Positions 6,872-16,038 of a stretch of DNA of 62,638 nt are shown piece by piece. The position numbers and the translations under genes are program-made. Below the pieces are notes generated by a model that searched no databases, was not told the DNA's origin, and was given only the letters and a program-made list of their open reading frames with translations. How positions within the stretch are numbered: position 1 is the first letter of the stretch; each line of letters begins with the position of its first letter. Origin of the DNA: Deferribacteraceae bacterium UBA1873 (GTDB lineage: Bacteria; Chrysiogenota; Deferribacteres; Deferribacterales; Flexistipitaceae); NCBI GenBank assembly GCA_002338145.1, contig DDHP01000079.1, positions 22,737 through 85,374 on the forward strand, read 5' to 3'.

Positions 6872-7557
6872 AAAGATTTTACTATAATATAGAGTTTACA
6901 GAATATATTGATATCGAAGGGAATGTTTACAACCATATCAGAAATGTACTGAGATTGAATGTCGGTGATACGGTTTTTCTGGCTAATGATAAAAATTTCG
7001 GGATTTATGAACTGATAAATTTTCATAAAAAAAGTATCAAAGGAAAGCTTAAAGAAATTTTACCCCACAAAGTTCCTGACTATGAGCTTGTTATATATAT
7101 TTCCGTTATCAAAAACCGTTATATGAACTATATATTGGAAAAACTTGGTGAGATCGGTGTTACAGAAATAATTCCTGTATATTCTGATTACTCCACTGCA
7201 ACGGTAACGGGTAAAACATTTAGCAGATACAGGGAACATGTGTGCAACGGTGCACTGCAGGCTGAACATAATTTTCTCCCTTCACTTCATTCTGTTATGA
7301 AAATTGGTGATGTAGCTGCTATCGATTCAAAAAATTATCTTTTGTCAGCAAGAGGAAATAACAGAGGAGTTCCCGAGTTGTACAATAAAAATGTCTGCCT
7401 TTTTTTAGGTCCTGAAGGAGGACTTAGTAAGGATGAAACAACTTTGTTAATTCAAAAAGGGTTTGAGCCTCTGACTCCTTTTAAATCCATTTTGAAGGCT
7501 GAAACTGCAGCAATTGTTTTTTCAGGTATGTTTAGAATATTGATGGAAAATTTATGA
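6859..7557 (+). CDS. rsmE: 16S rRNA m3U1498 methyltransferase RsmE
   Basis: A 232-residue SPOUT enzyme that methylates N3 of U1498 in the decoding centre. An N-terminal PUA-like domain (residues 1-70, with HIRNVLRLNVGD) precedes the knotted SAM site: GPEGG at 184-188 and ILKAETA at 211-217. The ATG at 6859 has GGAA eight bases upstream. A second in-frame ATG at 6868 forms an ATGA overlap with the phosphatase stop and is an equally reasonable start. Its stop overlaps tadA as ATGA. Confidence 0.9.
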   Translation: MQKMKRFYYNIEFTEYIDIEGNVYNHIRNVLRLNVGDTVFLANDKNFGIYELINFHKKSIKGKLKEILPHKVPDYELVIYISVIKNRYMNYILEKLGEIGVTEIIPVYSDYSTATVTGKTFSRYREHVCNGALQAEHNFLPSLHSVMKIGDVAAIDSKNYLLSARGNNRGVPELYNKNVCLFLGPEGGLSKDETTLLIQKGFEPLTPFKSILKAETAAIVFSGMFRILMENL

Positions 7558-8030
7558 ACAGAGACTTTTTTGATTCTCAGGATGAATATTTCATGGATAA
7601 AGCCATTGAAATGGCCCAAAAAGCGTTTAAGATTGGAGATGTCCCTGTTGGTGCAGTTGTTGTATACGAGGGGAAGATTATTGGCAAAGGTTTTAATAAA
7701 AAAGAATTTTCTGGTGACGCATCAGCTCATGCAGAAATGCTGGCTATGAGGCAAGCCTGCAGAACTTTTGGAGATTGGAGGTTATTGGGCTGCAAACTTT
7801 ATTCCACAGCAGAACCCTGCTTGATGTGCGCAGGTGCTATTTTGCATTTCAGAATAGAGGAGGTTGTCTTTGGTGTGAGAGAATCTAAATTCGGAGGTGT
7901 TTGCAGTAGAACAAACCTTTTTGATATTAACGGCCTTAATCATTACGTGAAATATCGGGAAGGTATTAAATCAGAGGAAATAGCTGCTTTAATGCAAAAT
8001 TTTTTCAGATGTATCAGATTGAAAACCTAA
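7554..8030 (+). CDS. tadA: tRNA-specific adenosine deaminase TadA
   Basis: A 158-residue zinc deaminase that converts A34 to inosine in tRNA-Arg(ACG). The catalytic motif is His59-Ala-Glu61, and the zinc cysteines lie in PCLMC (Cys89, Cys92). It is translationally coupled to rsmE by ATGA. The sequence GDVPVGAVVV and the C-terminal FFRCIR match TadA rather than guanine or cytosine deaminases. It is the last gene of the run that began with znuA. Confidence 0.92.
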   Translation: MNRDFFDSQDEYFMDKAIEMAQKAFKIGDVPVGAVVVYEGKIIGKGFNKKEFSGDASAHAEMLAMRQACRTFGDWRLLGCKLYSTAEPCLMCAGAILHFRIEEVVFGVRESKFGGVCSRTNLFDINGLNHYVKYREGIKSEEIAALMQNFFRCIRLKT

Positions 8031-8134
8031 TTTTTATTTTAAAGTTTGCAATCAAATAATTTATCATATATGAACTATTGTTACCATACATGATCAAGTT
8101 ATTATGTTAATTAACAAAAATATGGAGGAAACAA

Positions 8135-9013
8135 ATGCTAAAAAAAATACCATTTATAAGAAAATTTTTTTTGATATTGCTTACAGTTTTATTTATTACA
8201 AGTATAGCTGTAAGTGTCAAAGCATCAGAGAGTAAAAACAATTATCAGTTTATAAAAAACACAGTGGAAGAAAATTTTAAAGCCAACCTCGAACAAAGGG
8301 GAATGAGTAACATTGAGCTTGATGCTGAGATTTTATCAGAAATGGAAACACCAAAGGGATTCTATTTCGTTAAAGTAAATATTAACGATAGGGATAATAA
8401 TAAACAGGCGACAGACTATATTATTACTAACGGTGAATATTTATTGCCAGATGTTATAGACATATCCCAGGGGGAAAGTATAAAAAGTTCACTGGCTTTT
8501 CGTTACGATGTTTACGATATTAATACCGAAGGTTTAACATTAATTTATGGGAAAAAATCCGCCGACAATATTATTGTTGATATAAGTGATTTCCAGTGTC
8601 CATACTGCAAAAGAGCTTATAAATATATTAAGGAAAAAGTAAAAGATATGGACAATGTGGCTGTATATAAAGTCCATTTACCATTAAAAATACACAACAA
8701 AGCGGTTATTTATGCTAAAATTTTTGAAGCGGGGAAGATGCTTGGGGTGAATTTTGCCGATGAACTCTACAGCGGTGAATATGATAAAATGGATAAAAAT
8801 GAAATATTGGAAAAATTTGCCGCTAAAACAGATAATCCTGAGAAATTCAAAACACTTGTTAATTCAGACAGGGTTCAGAAAAAACTTGACAGAAGCAAAC
8901 AACTCGCAGAAAGTCTTGGTGTAAATTCGACACCTGTTGTGTTCTTCAACGGTCGTAAAGTGGAGGGATTTAATACTGAGTTAATTGATAAAGGTCTTGA
9001 ACTTTTCAACTAA
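8135..9013 (+). CDS. Exported thioredoxin-fold protein (DsbC/DsbG-like)
   Basis: A 292-residue periplasmic protein with a signal peptide (charged MLKKIPFIRK, hydrophobic core, probable cleavage after VKA at residue 30). The active site is Cys155-Pro-Tyr-Cys158 in a C-terminal thioredoxin fold with an inserted helical region and a cis-Pro loop (STPVVFFNGRKVEG). The N-terminal ~120 residues could serve as a DsbC-like dimerisation domain. It would isomerise or oxidise disulfides. The start has a strong GGAGG. It appears monocistronic, and no DsbD partner is in the window. A DsbA-like (DSBA_2) assignment is also possible. Confidence 0.8.
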   Translation: MLKKIPFIRKFFLILLTVLFITSIAVSVKASESKNNYQFIKNTVEENFKANLEQRGMSNIELDAEILSEMETPKGFYFVKVNINDRDNNKQATDYIITNGEYLLPDVIDISQGESIKSSLAFRYDVYDINTEGLTLIYGKKSADNIIVDISDFQCPYCKRAYKYIKEKVKDMDNVAVYKVHLPLKIHNKAVIYAKIFEAGKMLGVNFADELYSGEYDKMDKNEILEKFAAKTDNPEKFKTLVNSDRVQKKLDRSKQLAESLGVNSTPVVFFNGRKVEGFNTELIDKGLELFN

Positions 9014-9058
9014 ACTGTTTTAATGTAGCATTTAAGTTTGAAAAACAGGAGCGTTTTT

Positions 9059-10018
9059 ATGTCGGTACAACCTTTGGAATTTGAACAGCCAATTGCTGAT
9101 TTGGAAAAAAAGATAGAAGAATTGAAAAACATGTCCTCACTGTCGGATCAGGATATGAAGGGGGAGCTGCGGGGGCTTGAAAAGAAGCTTGAAAGAGTTA
9201 AAGCCAATATTTATAACTCACTTACTCCAGCACAGAAGGTCATGGTAGCAAGACATCCAAACCGCCCTTATTTTCTGGATTATATAAGGATGCTCTTTAC
9301 CGATTTTGTCGAATTGCATGGCGACAGAAACTTCAGGGATGACCCTGCCATTATTGCTGGTATGGCTAAATTCGAGGGTGAGCCTGTTGTTGTTGTGGGG
9401 CACCAGAAGGGCAGAAATACTAAAGAGAATATTTACAGAAATTTTGGGATGGCACATCCCGAAGGTTACAGAAAGGCGTTGAGGATTTTTGAAATGGCTG
9501 AAAAATATCAGCGTCCTATTTTTACTTTTGTTGATACGCCGGGTGCTTATCCGGGAATAGGTGCTGAAGAAAGAGGGCAGGCTGAAGCTATAGCAAGAAA
9601 TCTTAGGGAAATGGCAGGATTAACTGTTCCTTTTATTACACTTATTACCGGTGAAGGTGGAAGTGGAGGTGCTCTTGGCATAGCTATGGGCAATCGCGTA
9701 ATTATGATGGAGCACTCCATATATGCCGTAATCAGCCCGGAGGGGTGTGCGTCAATATTGTGGAAAGATGCCAGTTATTCCGATAAAGCTGCAGAAGCTT
9801 TGAAACTCACAGCTCAGGATTTATATAAGCTTAAAGTTATAGACGAAATAGTTAAGGAGCCTCTTGGTGGGGCTCACAGGGATTATATAAAAACGGCGGA
9901 AAATGTCAAAGAGGCGCTAAAAAAACATTTGAACGATTTGAAGCAACTTTCACCTGAAAGGCTGTTTGAGTACAGGTGTGAAAAGTATATGTCAATGGGG
10001 GTCTTTGCTGAGCAGTAA
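9059..10018 (+). CDS. accA: Acetyl-CoA carboxylase carboxyltransferase subunit alpha
   Basis: A 319-residue subunit of the AccAD carboxyltransferase that moves CO2 from carboxybiotin to acetyl-CoA in the first step of fatty acid synthesis. The family start (LEFEQPIADLEKKI), the central FVDTPGAYPGIGAEERGQAEAIARN and the glycine-rich GEGGSGGALGIAMGN oxyanion regions are present. The ATG at 9059 follows AGGAG; an upstream TTG at 9038 is not needed. The accD, accB and accC genes are not in this window. It overlaps the mutL reading frame. Confidence 0.93.
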   Translation: MSVQPLEFEQPIADLEKKIEELKNMSSLSDQDMKGELRGLEKKLERVKANIYNSLTPAQKVMVARHPNRPYFLDYIRMLFTDFVELHGDRNFRDDPAIIAGMAKFEGEPVVVVGHQKGRNTKENIYRNFGMAHPEGYRKALRIFEMAEKYQRPIFTFVDTPGAYPGIGAEERGQAEAIARNLREMAGLTVPFITLITGEGGSGGALGIAMGNRVIMMEHSIYAVISPEGCASILWKDASYSDKAAEALKLTAQDLYKLKVIDEIVKEPLGGAHRDYIKTAENVKEALKKHLNDLKQLSPERLFEYRCEKYMSMGVFAEQ

Positions 10019-11765
10019 TCGGGAAATTATACAGCTGCCGGTGGATGTGTCCAATAAAATTGCTGCCGGTGAAGTGATTGATCGCCCGTGCAATGTAATT
10101 AAAGAGCTTCTTGAAAACGCAGTTGATGCCGGTGCTGAAAATATTACCGTAGAAATTACAGATGGCGGTATCAGTCTGATAAAGGTAACAGATGATGGCA
10201 GGGGCATTTTGCCGGAAGATTTGCCGGTTACTGTTAGCCGGTTTGCTACCAGTAAAATAAACAGTATTGATGACATATACTGTCTTAATACATTCGGTTT
10301 TCGCGGAGAGGCACTGGCTGCTGTAAGCTCCGTTAGCGATTTCTGCATAAAATCCAAAAGAAAAGGTTATGATTGCTTTTCTCTCTCCGTTTATTTTGGT
10401 AATACTGGTGAGATTAAGCCAGCTGCAGGTCTCGACGGAACTGTTGTTACTGTCAAAAATCTTTTCGAAAACATTCCAGCCCGAAGGAAATTCTTAAAAA
10501 CACCTGCTGCTGAGCAACGTGAAATTGTCAAGTTTATAAAACAATTTTCCCTGGTTAACTACCATATTTGCCTCAAGCTCATTGTAAACGACAAAAAAAC
10601 ACTGGTTTTTTCCAAAGATGATGGGATGCTTTCAAGAGCTAAAAAGGTATTTAATGAAGAAAATCTATTATACCTTAACAATAAATATAATGATTTAAAT
10701 ATAGAAGCTGTCATTTCAACACCGGAAATCCAGAAACTCAGGAAAGATAACCTTGTTGTTGGTGTAAACGGCCGCGTTATTAGAGATAATATGCTTGTCC
10801 AGTGTATTGTAAAAGCATATAAAAGACTTCTTCCCGAAGGGAAATATCCGGTGGGTTGTGTAGTTCTTTATTTGGATTCCTCAGATTTGGACGTAAATGT
10901 TCATCCTGCAAAACTGTTTGTAAAATTTCTGAATTCAGGCGAAATATTCTCTTTTGTGTATGACAGTATTTCTTCTAAATTAGGGGAATTAACGGCTGCA
11001 CCTGAATATGATAACTCCGGATATGAAAGCTTAATCAATAATCAAGAAATTAGCTACAACCATATAGTACAAAAGAACAAAGAGCTTTATGATAAACCCG
11101 GCTATAGTCATGATAAGCTTAATAGTTCAAGTGTTTACGATCTTTTAAACAGCCAAACATACAGCGCATTTGAGGTTGAAAGTGATAGTGTGTATGACGA
11201 TGAATACGACTTCAGAGTGGTGGGTCAGCTTTTCAATACAGTTATCATTTGTGAGTTCGAAGATTTTTACTACTTGATTGACCAGCATATTGCACATGAA
11301 CGGATACTGTATGAAAAATATAAAAGTGAGTCTTTTGAAACGGAGATATCATCCATTAATTTAACAGAGCCTATTACCATAAATCTCAACAAAGATGAAT
11401 GTGAGCTACTGTTTTCAAATAAAGATATTTTAGTAGAATTTGGTTATGACATTGAAGATTTCGGTGGGACAAGTGTAAAAGTTAACAGAATACCTTCTGA
11501 AATTATTAATAAAGATATAAAACAGGAAATTGCAGATATTTTGCAGGAAATTGAATTTTTGACAAAAAGAGGAGTGAAGGATTCTACTCTTGTAGTTATG
11601 TCCTGCAAATCAGCGATTAAAGCTGGTGAAAGACTTAGTGCATATGAGATGAAACATCTTGTGCTGGAGTTGCTAAAAACCAAAAATCCCTTTACCTGTC
11701 CACACGGTAGACCTATTATCTTCAAACAAGCCAAAGAAGAGCTTTTCAGGAAGTTTCATCGATGA
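10005..11765 (+). CDS. mutL: DNA mismatch repair endonuclease MutL
   Basis: A ~586-residue mismatch-repair ATPase. The N-terminal GHKL domain shows IAAGEVIDRP, ELLENAVDAGA, DDGRGI, ATSKI and GFRGEAL. The C-terminal dimerisation domain has DQHIAHERILYE, the metal-binding endonuclease motif (DQHAxxExxxxE with Ile for Ala), plus SCKSAIKAGE and CPHGRP. So it should nick DNA itself, as in bacteria lacking MutH. No ATG exists near the conserved start. TTG at 10005 or CTG at 10008, after a G-run at 9997-10001 within the accA end, is the likely start. A TTG at 9966 is less likely. No mutS is nearby. It is coupled to miaA by ATGA. Confidence 0.9.
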   Translation: MLSSNREIIQLPVDVSNKIAAGEVIDRPCNVIKELLENAVDAGAENITVEITDGGISLIKVTDDGRGILPEDLPVTVSRFATSKINSIDDIYCLNTFGFRGEALAAVSSVSDFCIKSKRKGYDCFSLSVYFGNTGEIKPAAGLDGTVVTVKNLFENIPARRKFLKTPAAEQREIVKFIKQFSLVNYHICLKLIVNDKKTLVFSKDDGMLSRAKKVFNEENLLYLNNKYNDLNIEAVISTPEIQKLRKDNLVVGVNGRVIRDNMLVQCIVKAYKRLLPEGKYPVGCVVLYLDSSDLDVNVHPAKLFVKFLNSGEIFSFVYDSISSKLGELTAAPEYDNSGYESLINNQEISYNHIVQKNKELYDKPGYSHDKLNSSSVYDLLNSQTYSAFEVESDSVYDDEYDFRVVGQLFNTVIICEFEDFYYLIDQHIAHERILYEKYKSESFETEISSINLTEPITINLNKDECELLFSNKDILVEFGYDIEDFGGTSVKVNRIPSEIINKDIKQEIADILQEIEFLTKRGVKDSTLVVMSCKSAIKAGERLSAYEMKHLVLELLKTKNPFTCPHGRPIIFKQAKEELFRKFHR

Positions 11766-12709
11766 ACAGAGTACCCGTTATCACCGGAGTCACAGCTACC
11801 GGAAAAACGGATTTTGTAAAAAATCTGCATTTTTTGGCAGAACAGAGCAAATTAGCAAAAAAAATTGAAATAATTAATGCCGATGCCTTTCAGGTGTATA
11901 GGTATATGAATATAGGTACTGCCAAGCCCCCTGAAAATATTTTAAGAAAAATCCCCCATCATTTAATTGACATCTTATATCCTGATGAAGACTACTCTGC
12001 TGGCAAATTTTTCAAATTTGCTGAAAACATTATCTCTGATATTTACAAAAGAGGGAATCTCCCGATTGTCGTGGGTGGGACGGGGATGTATATTGAAATA
12101 TTAATCAAAGGTATTTTTGACGGTCCGGCCAAGAGTGAAGAGTTACGCTTTAAATATTCAGATATTATGGAAAAATACGGACTGGATAAGTTATATGAGA
12201 TGCTTAAAGCCAATGATCCTGAATATGCGTCTAAAGTATCCCCAAATGATAAAAACAGAATAATCCGGGCTTTAGAAGTTTGCGAATTAACCGGTATGAC
12301 TTTTAACCAATGCCATAGAAAATTTCACAGAAATCCTGCTTATAGATACGATGTTTATGTGTTTACCGGAGATAGAAAAAAAATTTATGAAAAAATTAAT
12401 AGCCGCGTGGATAAGATGTTTGATAACGGATGGATTGATGAAGTGAAAAGATTGCTGGATATGGGTTATAATCCGCACCTTGACTCTTTTGATGCTATTG
12501 GTTACAGACAGGTGGTTTCATTTTTAAAAGGTGAACGTACATACGAGGATATTGTTCGTGAGATAAAGAAAAAAACGCGAAATTTTGCAAAAAGACAGCT
12601 TACCTGGTTCAGGCATATGAAGGATATTAAATATATTAAATATATAGATGTGTTTGACAAAGATATTGTTACAGATTTACGCGAAAAACTTCTTTACAGA
12701 CTATCCTGA
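11762..12709 (+). CDS. miaA: tRNA dimethylallyltransferase MiaA
   Basis: A 315-residue enzyme that transfers dimethylallyl to N6 of A37 in tRNAs reading UNN codons. The P-loop GVTATGKT lies at 9-16. The family blocks DAFQVYRYMNIGTAKP, PHHLIDI, GGTGMYIEI and DAIGYRQV follow in order. It starts inside the mutL stop (ATGA). The mutL-miaA-hfq order is a classic arrangement in proteobacteria, which supports all three names. Confidence 0.93.
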   Translation: MNRVPVITGVTATGKTDFVKNLHFLAEQSKLAKKIEIINADAFQVYRYMNIGTAKPPENILRKIPHHLIDILYPDEDYSAGKFFKFAENIISDIYKRGNLPIVVGGTGMYIEILIKGIFDGPAKSEELRFKYSDIMEKYGLDKLYEMLKANDPEYASKVSPNDKNRIIRALEVCELTGMTFNQCHRKFHRNPAYRYDVYVFTGDRKKIYEKINSRVDKMFDNGWIDEVKRLLDMGYNPHLDSFDAIGYRQVVSFLKGERTYEDIVREIKKKTRNFAKRQLTWFRHMKDIKYIKYIDVFDKDIVTDLREKLLYRLS

Positions 12710-12729
12710 CAATTCTCAACAATTGATAC

Positions 12730-12758
12730 TTGATATTTTCCGATTCTTGAGCTAAAAT
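12730..12758 (+). promoter_or_regulatory. Sigma-70-type promoter for hfq
   Basis: TTGATA (12730-12735) and TAAAAT (12753-12758) are separated by exactly 17 bases. Transcription would begin near 12766 and leave a leader of about 90 bases before hfq. In many bacteria hfq leaders are sites of autoregulation; no such site can be shown here. Confidence 0.5.
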
Positions 12759-12855
12759 CGTTAAATTTATATGAAAATTATTATGAGTATTGTATTAATA
12801 CAGTTTTTAGTAGTTTCTTAATTTCAGGATATAACAATCTTAGCGAGGGGATATA

Positions 12856-13080
12856 ATGAGTAAAAAAGTGAATATCCAGGATGTTTTTCTTAATTATGTA
12901 AGAAAAAAGAGAATTGCTGTTTCCGTTTATTTAGTCAATGGTGTAAAGTTGGAAGGTGTTATTAAGGGTTTTGATAACTTTGTTATCATACTCAAAGATG
13001 ATGCCCAGAAGATGATTTATAAACATGCTGTTTCAACAATTACGCCTACTATCGAAATCGATGATTTAGAAGTAGAATAA
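12856..13080 (+). CDS. hfq: RNA chaperone Hfq
   Basis: A 74-residue Sm-like protein forming hexameric rings that pair small RNAs with mRNAs. Sm1 ([23 protein letters not shown]) and Sm2 ([10 protein letters not shown]) are both present, with the KHA proximal-face residues intact. The ATG follows GCGAGGGGAT. Length equals the compact form without the extended C-terminal tail of enterobacteria. It has its own promoter candidate upstream and is followed after 16 bases by a DUF4416 gene. Confidence 0.95.
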   Translation: MSKKVNIQDVFLNYVRKKRIAVSVYLVNGVKLEGVIKGFDNFVIILKDDAQKMIYKHAVSTITPTIEIDDLEVE

Positions 13081-13096
13081 TAAAGCGGATTTGTTT

Positions 13097-13615
13097 ATGG
13101 TTTATGGCGGCGGTTTACGCAAACCGCTGAAAGTAGAGTTGTATAATGCTATATTATACAATACATCTTATATTAATGATCCTGATGCTTTATTAAAACC
13201 CCTGTTCGGACCACCTGTAGTCAAATCGGAGGTTTTTTCTTTTTCGCATACTCAATATTATGTAAATGAGATGGGAAGCAGTCTGCAAAAATATTTTGCT
13301 GGCTATTCTTTTCAAATATATCCGGACGATATTTTAAGGCATAAACTTGTAACTGTTGATTTGGAGAGATCCTTTATGGTGGAAGGCAAAAGGGTTCTTA
13401 ATGTTGATCCCGGTTATGTTGCCCTGGAAAAAGTAGTCGCCGCAAGCACTAAGAACTTTTCACATAGAATATATCTCGGTTCCAATATATATGCTGATTT
13501 GCAACTGTATCGCAAAAAAGGACGTTTCAGAAGTCTTCCGTGGACATTTTTTGACTACAAACAGGAATTTGTCTTGGATTTTTTTGACGAATTGAGAAAT
13601 AATTTGTTATATTAA
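13097..13615 (+). CDS. DUF4416 family protein
   Basis: A 172-residue protein that I assign to DUF4416 by overall pattern (PLFGPPVVKSE near the N-terminus, YFAGYSFQIYPDDI in the middle, VDLERSF, NVDPGYVALEKVVAASTKNFSHRIYLG, and KGRFRSLPWTFFDY near the end). Family members are annotated variably, some as GTP-binding proteins, but no P-loop is visible here. The ATG at 13097 gives MVYGGG; a TTG at 13091 is an alternative. It sits immediately after hfq and is probably co-transcribed with it. Its function is unknown. Confidence 0.75.
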   Translation: MVYGGGLRKPLKVELYNAILYNTSYINDPDALLKPLFGPPVVKSEVFSFSHTQYYVNEMGSSLQKYFAGYSFQIYPDDILRHKLVTVDLERSFMVEGKRVLNVDPGYVALEKVVAASTKNFSHRIYLGSNIYADLQLYRKKGRFRSLPWTFFDYKQEFVLDFFDELRNNLLY

Positions 13616-13679
13616 TTTCAAACAAATAATGTTATTATTAAAAATTAATATTTTACAATATTAATCGTGCAGGTGGTTT

Positions 13680-14897
13680 GTGAAAGATTTTGAAAAATTT
13701 GTGGATTTGTTATCAGAAATTCTTATAAAAGCTCTCAAGGAACTTGAAAAAAATAATAAACCCTTGGATAAAAACACATTAAAGAATTGTCTTCAGGACA
13801 ATGAAAGTGTTATAAACTTGTTATCTGTAGAGGAATACAAAAAATGCAATGAGCACCTGAAATCATATATACTTGATAAAATTAAACATTTGAAAAATTT
13901 TCAAAAAAATGAAGAGCTGGATAAAATTGAGAAAGAGCTTATCCAGGCCAGCGAACATTGCGAAATAGTTGACAAAGCTATAGATTTTATAAGCGTTAAT
14001 ATTGCAGATTATGAAACAGTATCTTTTCTGTTTTCGAAAATCAAGTTAATACTGGAAAAAGTTATCGACCGTATAACCCATATTTCACATCATTTTTTTG
14101 ATTTACTGGATGAAAGTATTGATCTTATGACTTTTGATACTTCTGTGGACAAAACAATTCTTGCTGAACTTAACAATATAGCATCTCTTACCGATAACAA
14201 AGATGAAATAGACAATATTTTACAAAAAATCACCGGAGATTTGGATAACCTTATAGGCAAAATAGAAGAAAAACTGCATAAGAAAGATATAACCCTTGAA
14301 AAAATCCGGATGGACAAAAGTAACCTTGATAGTGAGTTTGATGAATATAAAAATCATGCAAATGAGCTTGATAAGCTAAAAGCAGAGTTGAATAAATTCA
14401 AAGCGGAAACAATTACTGATTTTCTAACCGGCCTTTATAACAAAAAATATCTTGATAACAAACTGGGAGAATATTTTGACTTACATAAAAGATATGGTAA
14501 AATTTTCTCTGTTATTTTCCTGGATATAGATGACTTTAAATATATTAATGATACATACGGTCACCTTGTGGGCGATTATGTCCTGAAATATTTTTCGGAC
14601 ATTATTAAGAAAAACTTGAGAAATGTTGACTATGCTTTTCGTTTCGGCGGAGAAGAGTTTGTTATTTTACTGCCGGAAACCAGCAAAAGTGAAGCATACC
14701 ATGTTGCTGAGCGTATAAGGCAGAATGTAAGCAAAACAACTTTCAAATACCGACACTATAAAATAAAAATAACTGTAAGCATGGGCGTGGCAGAGGTTGA
14801 CAGTTACGAACAAAATCCTGAGAATATATTAGATAGTGTGGATAAAAAACTCATAAAAGCAAAACAAACTGGTAAGAACAGGATTGTTAGTGACTGA
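13680..14897 (+). CDS. Diguanylate cyclase (GGDEF) with helical N-terminal domain
   Basis: A 405-residue protein. Residues 1-240 are almost entirely charged helix, with coiled-coil character from about 195 to 245. They contain no recognised sensor and no membrane segment, so the enzyme is cytoplasmic. The GGDEF domain starts at DFLTGLYN (247-254), with the active-site variant GGEEF (323-327) and an inhibitory I-site RNVD (314-317) five residues before it. It should make cyclic di-GMP and be product-inhibited. GTG start after AGGTGG. It overlaps the next gene by 8 bases. Confidence 0.88.
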   Translation: MKDFEKFVDLLSEILIKALKELEKNNKPLDKNTLKNCLQDNESVINLLSVEEYKKCNEHLKSYILDKIKHLKNFQKNEELDKIEKELIQASEHCEIVDKAIDFISVNIADYETVSFLFSKIKLILEKVIDRITHISHHFFDLLDESIDLMTFDTSVDKTILAELNNIASLTDNKDEIDNILQKITGDLDNLIGKIEEKLHKKDITLEKIRMDKSNLDSEFDEYKNHANELDKLKAELNKFKAETITDFLTGLYNKKYLDNKLGEYFDLHKRYGKIFSVIFLDIDDFKYINDTYGHLVGDYVLKYFSDIIKKNLRNVDYAFRFGGEEFVILLPETSKSEAYHVAERIRQNVSKTTFKYRHYKIKITVSMGVAEVDSYEQNPENILDSVDKKLIKAKQTGKNRIVSD

Positions 14898-16038
14898 TAA
14901 CGTTTTTTATTTGCTGCAGGAATATCAAAACAAAACAGAGCTTGAAAAAGAAGAGGTCAGAAGGCTTAAAAGCTTTTTGACACTTGATGAGGATTTGTCT
15001 GGATATCTGGATTTATATAAAAAACATAATATTCTGAACAATATCACAGCGGATTTGTATGCAAAGAGAGCAACTGAGAATCAGGTTAAATCCATACTGG
15101 AAGGTTATATCCCTGTAAACTACGAAGATTATCCGTTGATAGTGTTCCTGGTTTTGAAAAACTACAAGTCTCTTGTCAAAGAATTATATCTTTTTCTTAA
15201 AAGATTTAAAGAAGATTTATTCAAAAAAATAGTTTTAAGCCCTTATTTTCAAGGGAAGTATCTAACCTATCTTATAAAAATCATGAAAAACAATGTTTTT
15301 TTTGTATCTGCTCTAATAGCTGCCAGGGATGTTGAACCGGAGATGCTGGGGATATTAGTGGCTTCTTCAGATTCGGAGGTTTTGTTCAGGGTCTCCAATT
15401 TAAAACATATACTTGCAAAGGATATATCATTGATCAGGCAGATGCTTTCAAATCCATATACTCCTGATGATGCGGTTGTATTGTTAAAACAGTTGCTTTT
15501 TGAAATTAATCTGGCTTGTGAAGCTGAAAAAAGAAAATCTGAAAGTAATAATCCTGAGGAAGTAAAGGAAAATGTTAAAAAAGAGGTAGCAGAAAAAACT
15601 GAAACAGAAGCTAAGGAGCTGGAAGATAATCTTTATCAAAAGGTTCTGACTATGAAACCTGTTGAGAAAATTAAGCTTGCATTAAAAGGTAATAAATCTG
15701 CCAGATCTCTTTTAATTAAAGATCCCAATAAACAAATATCATTATCTGTTTTGAAAAATCCCAGAATTACCGAAGAGGAGATTGAAACCCTGGTGAAAAA
15801 TAAAGCTACTCCCGAACACCTTATAAGGGAAATAACCAGAAACAGAAATTTCATGAAAGACTATAATATATTAAGAAGCATTTTAATGCATCCCAAAACT
15901 CCTCTGGAAATAAGCATGAAATATGTTAATAATTTATACATCAGAGATATTGAAATACTTTCAAAATCCAGGGAAATCCCAGCAGCATTAAAAAATCAGG
16001 CAACAAGACTTTATTTGACCAAGAGTGGTAAAAAATGA
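14890..16038 (+). CDS. Conserved helical protein of unknown function
   Basis: About 382 residues, almost all alpha-helical. The N-terminal half has repeated hydrophobic helices without transmembrane character. A highly charged Lys/Glu linker (about residues 215-245) separates it from a C-terminal part with short repeating units such as ARSLLIKDPNKQISLSVLKN, PRITEEEIE and RSILMHPKTPLEI, reminiscent of leucine-rich-variant or HEAT-like repeats. I recognise this pattern only as a conserved hypothetical of anaerobic deltaproteobacteria-like genomes. GTG at 14890 has AGGA six bases before it; a TTG at 14884 is an alternative. It overlaps both neighbours, so it is co-translated with the cyclase and the ftsB-like gene. 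Confidence 0.7.
   Translation: MTDNVFYLLQEYQNKTELEKEEVRRLKSFLTLDEDLSGYLDLYKKHNILNNITADLYAKRATENQVKSILEGYIPVNYEDYPLIVFLVLKNYKSLVKELYLFLKRFKEDLFKKIVLSPYFQGKYLTYLIKIMKNNVFFVSALIAARDVEPEMLGILVASSDSEVLFRVSNLKHILAKDISLIRQMLSNPYTPDDAVVLLKQLLFEINLACEAEKRKSESNNPEEVKENVKKEVAEKTETEAKELEDNLYQKVLTMKPVEKIKLALKGNKSARSLLIKDPNKQISLSVLKNPRITEEEIETLVKNKATPEHLIREITRNRNFMKDYNILRSILMHPKTPLEISMKYVNNLYIRDIEILSKSREIPAALKNQATRLYLTKSGKK

Noticed and set aside
8041..8134. Promoter and palindrome (TCATATATGA) before the thioredoxin-fold gene
   Set aside because: The best -35/-10 pair (TTGCAA, TATGAA) matches only four of six bases in each box, and AT-rich palindromes of this length are expected by chance.
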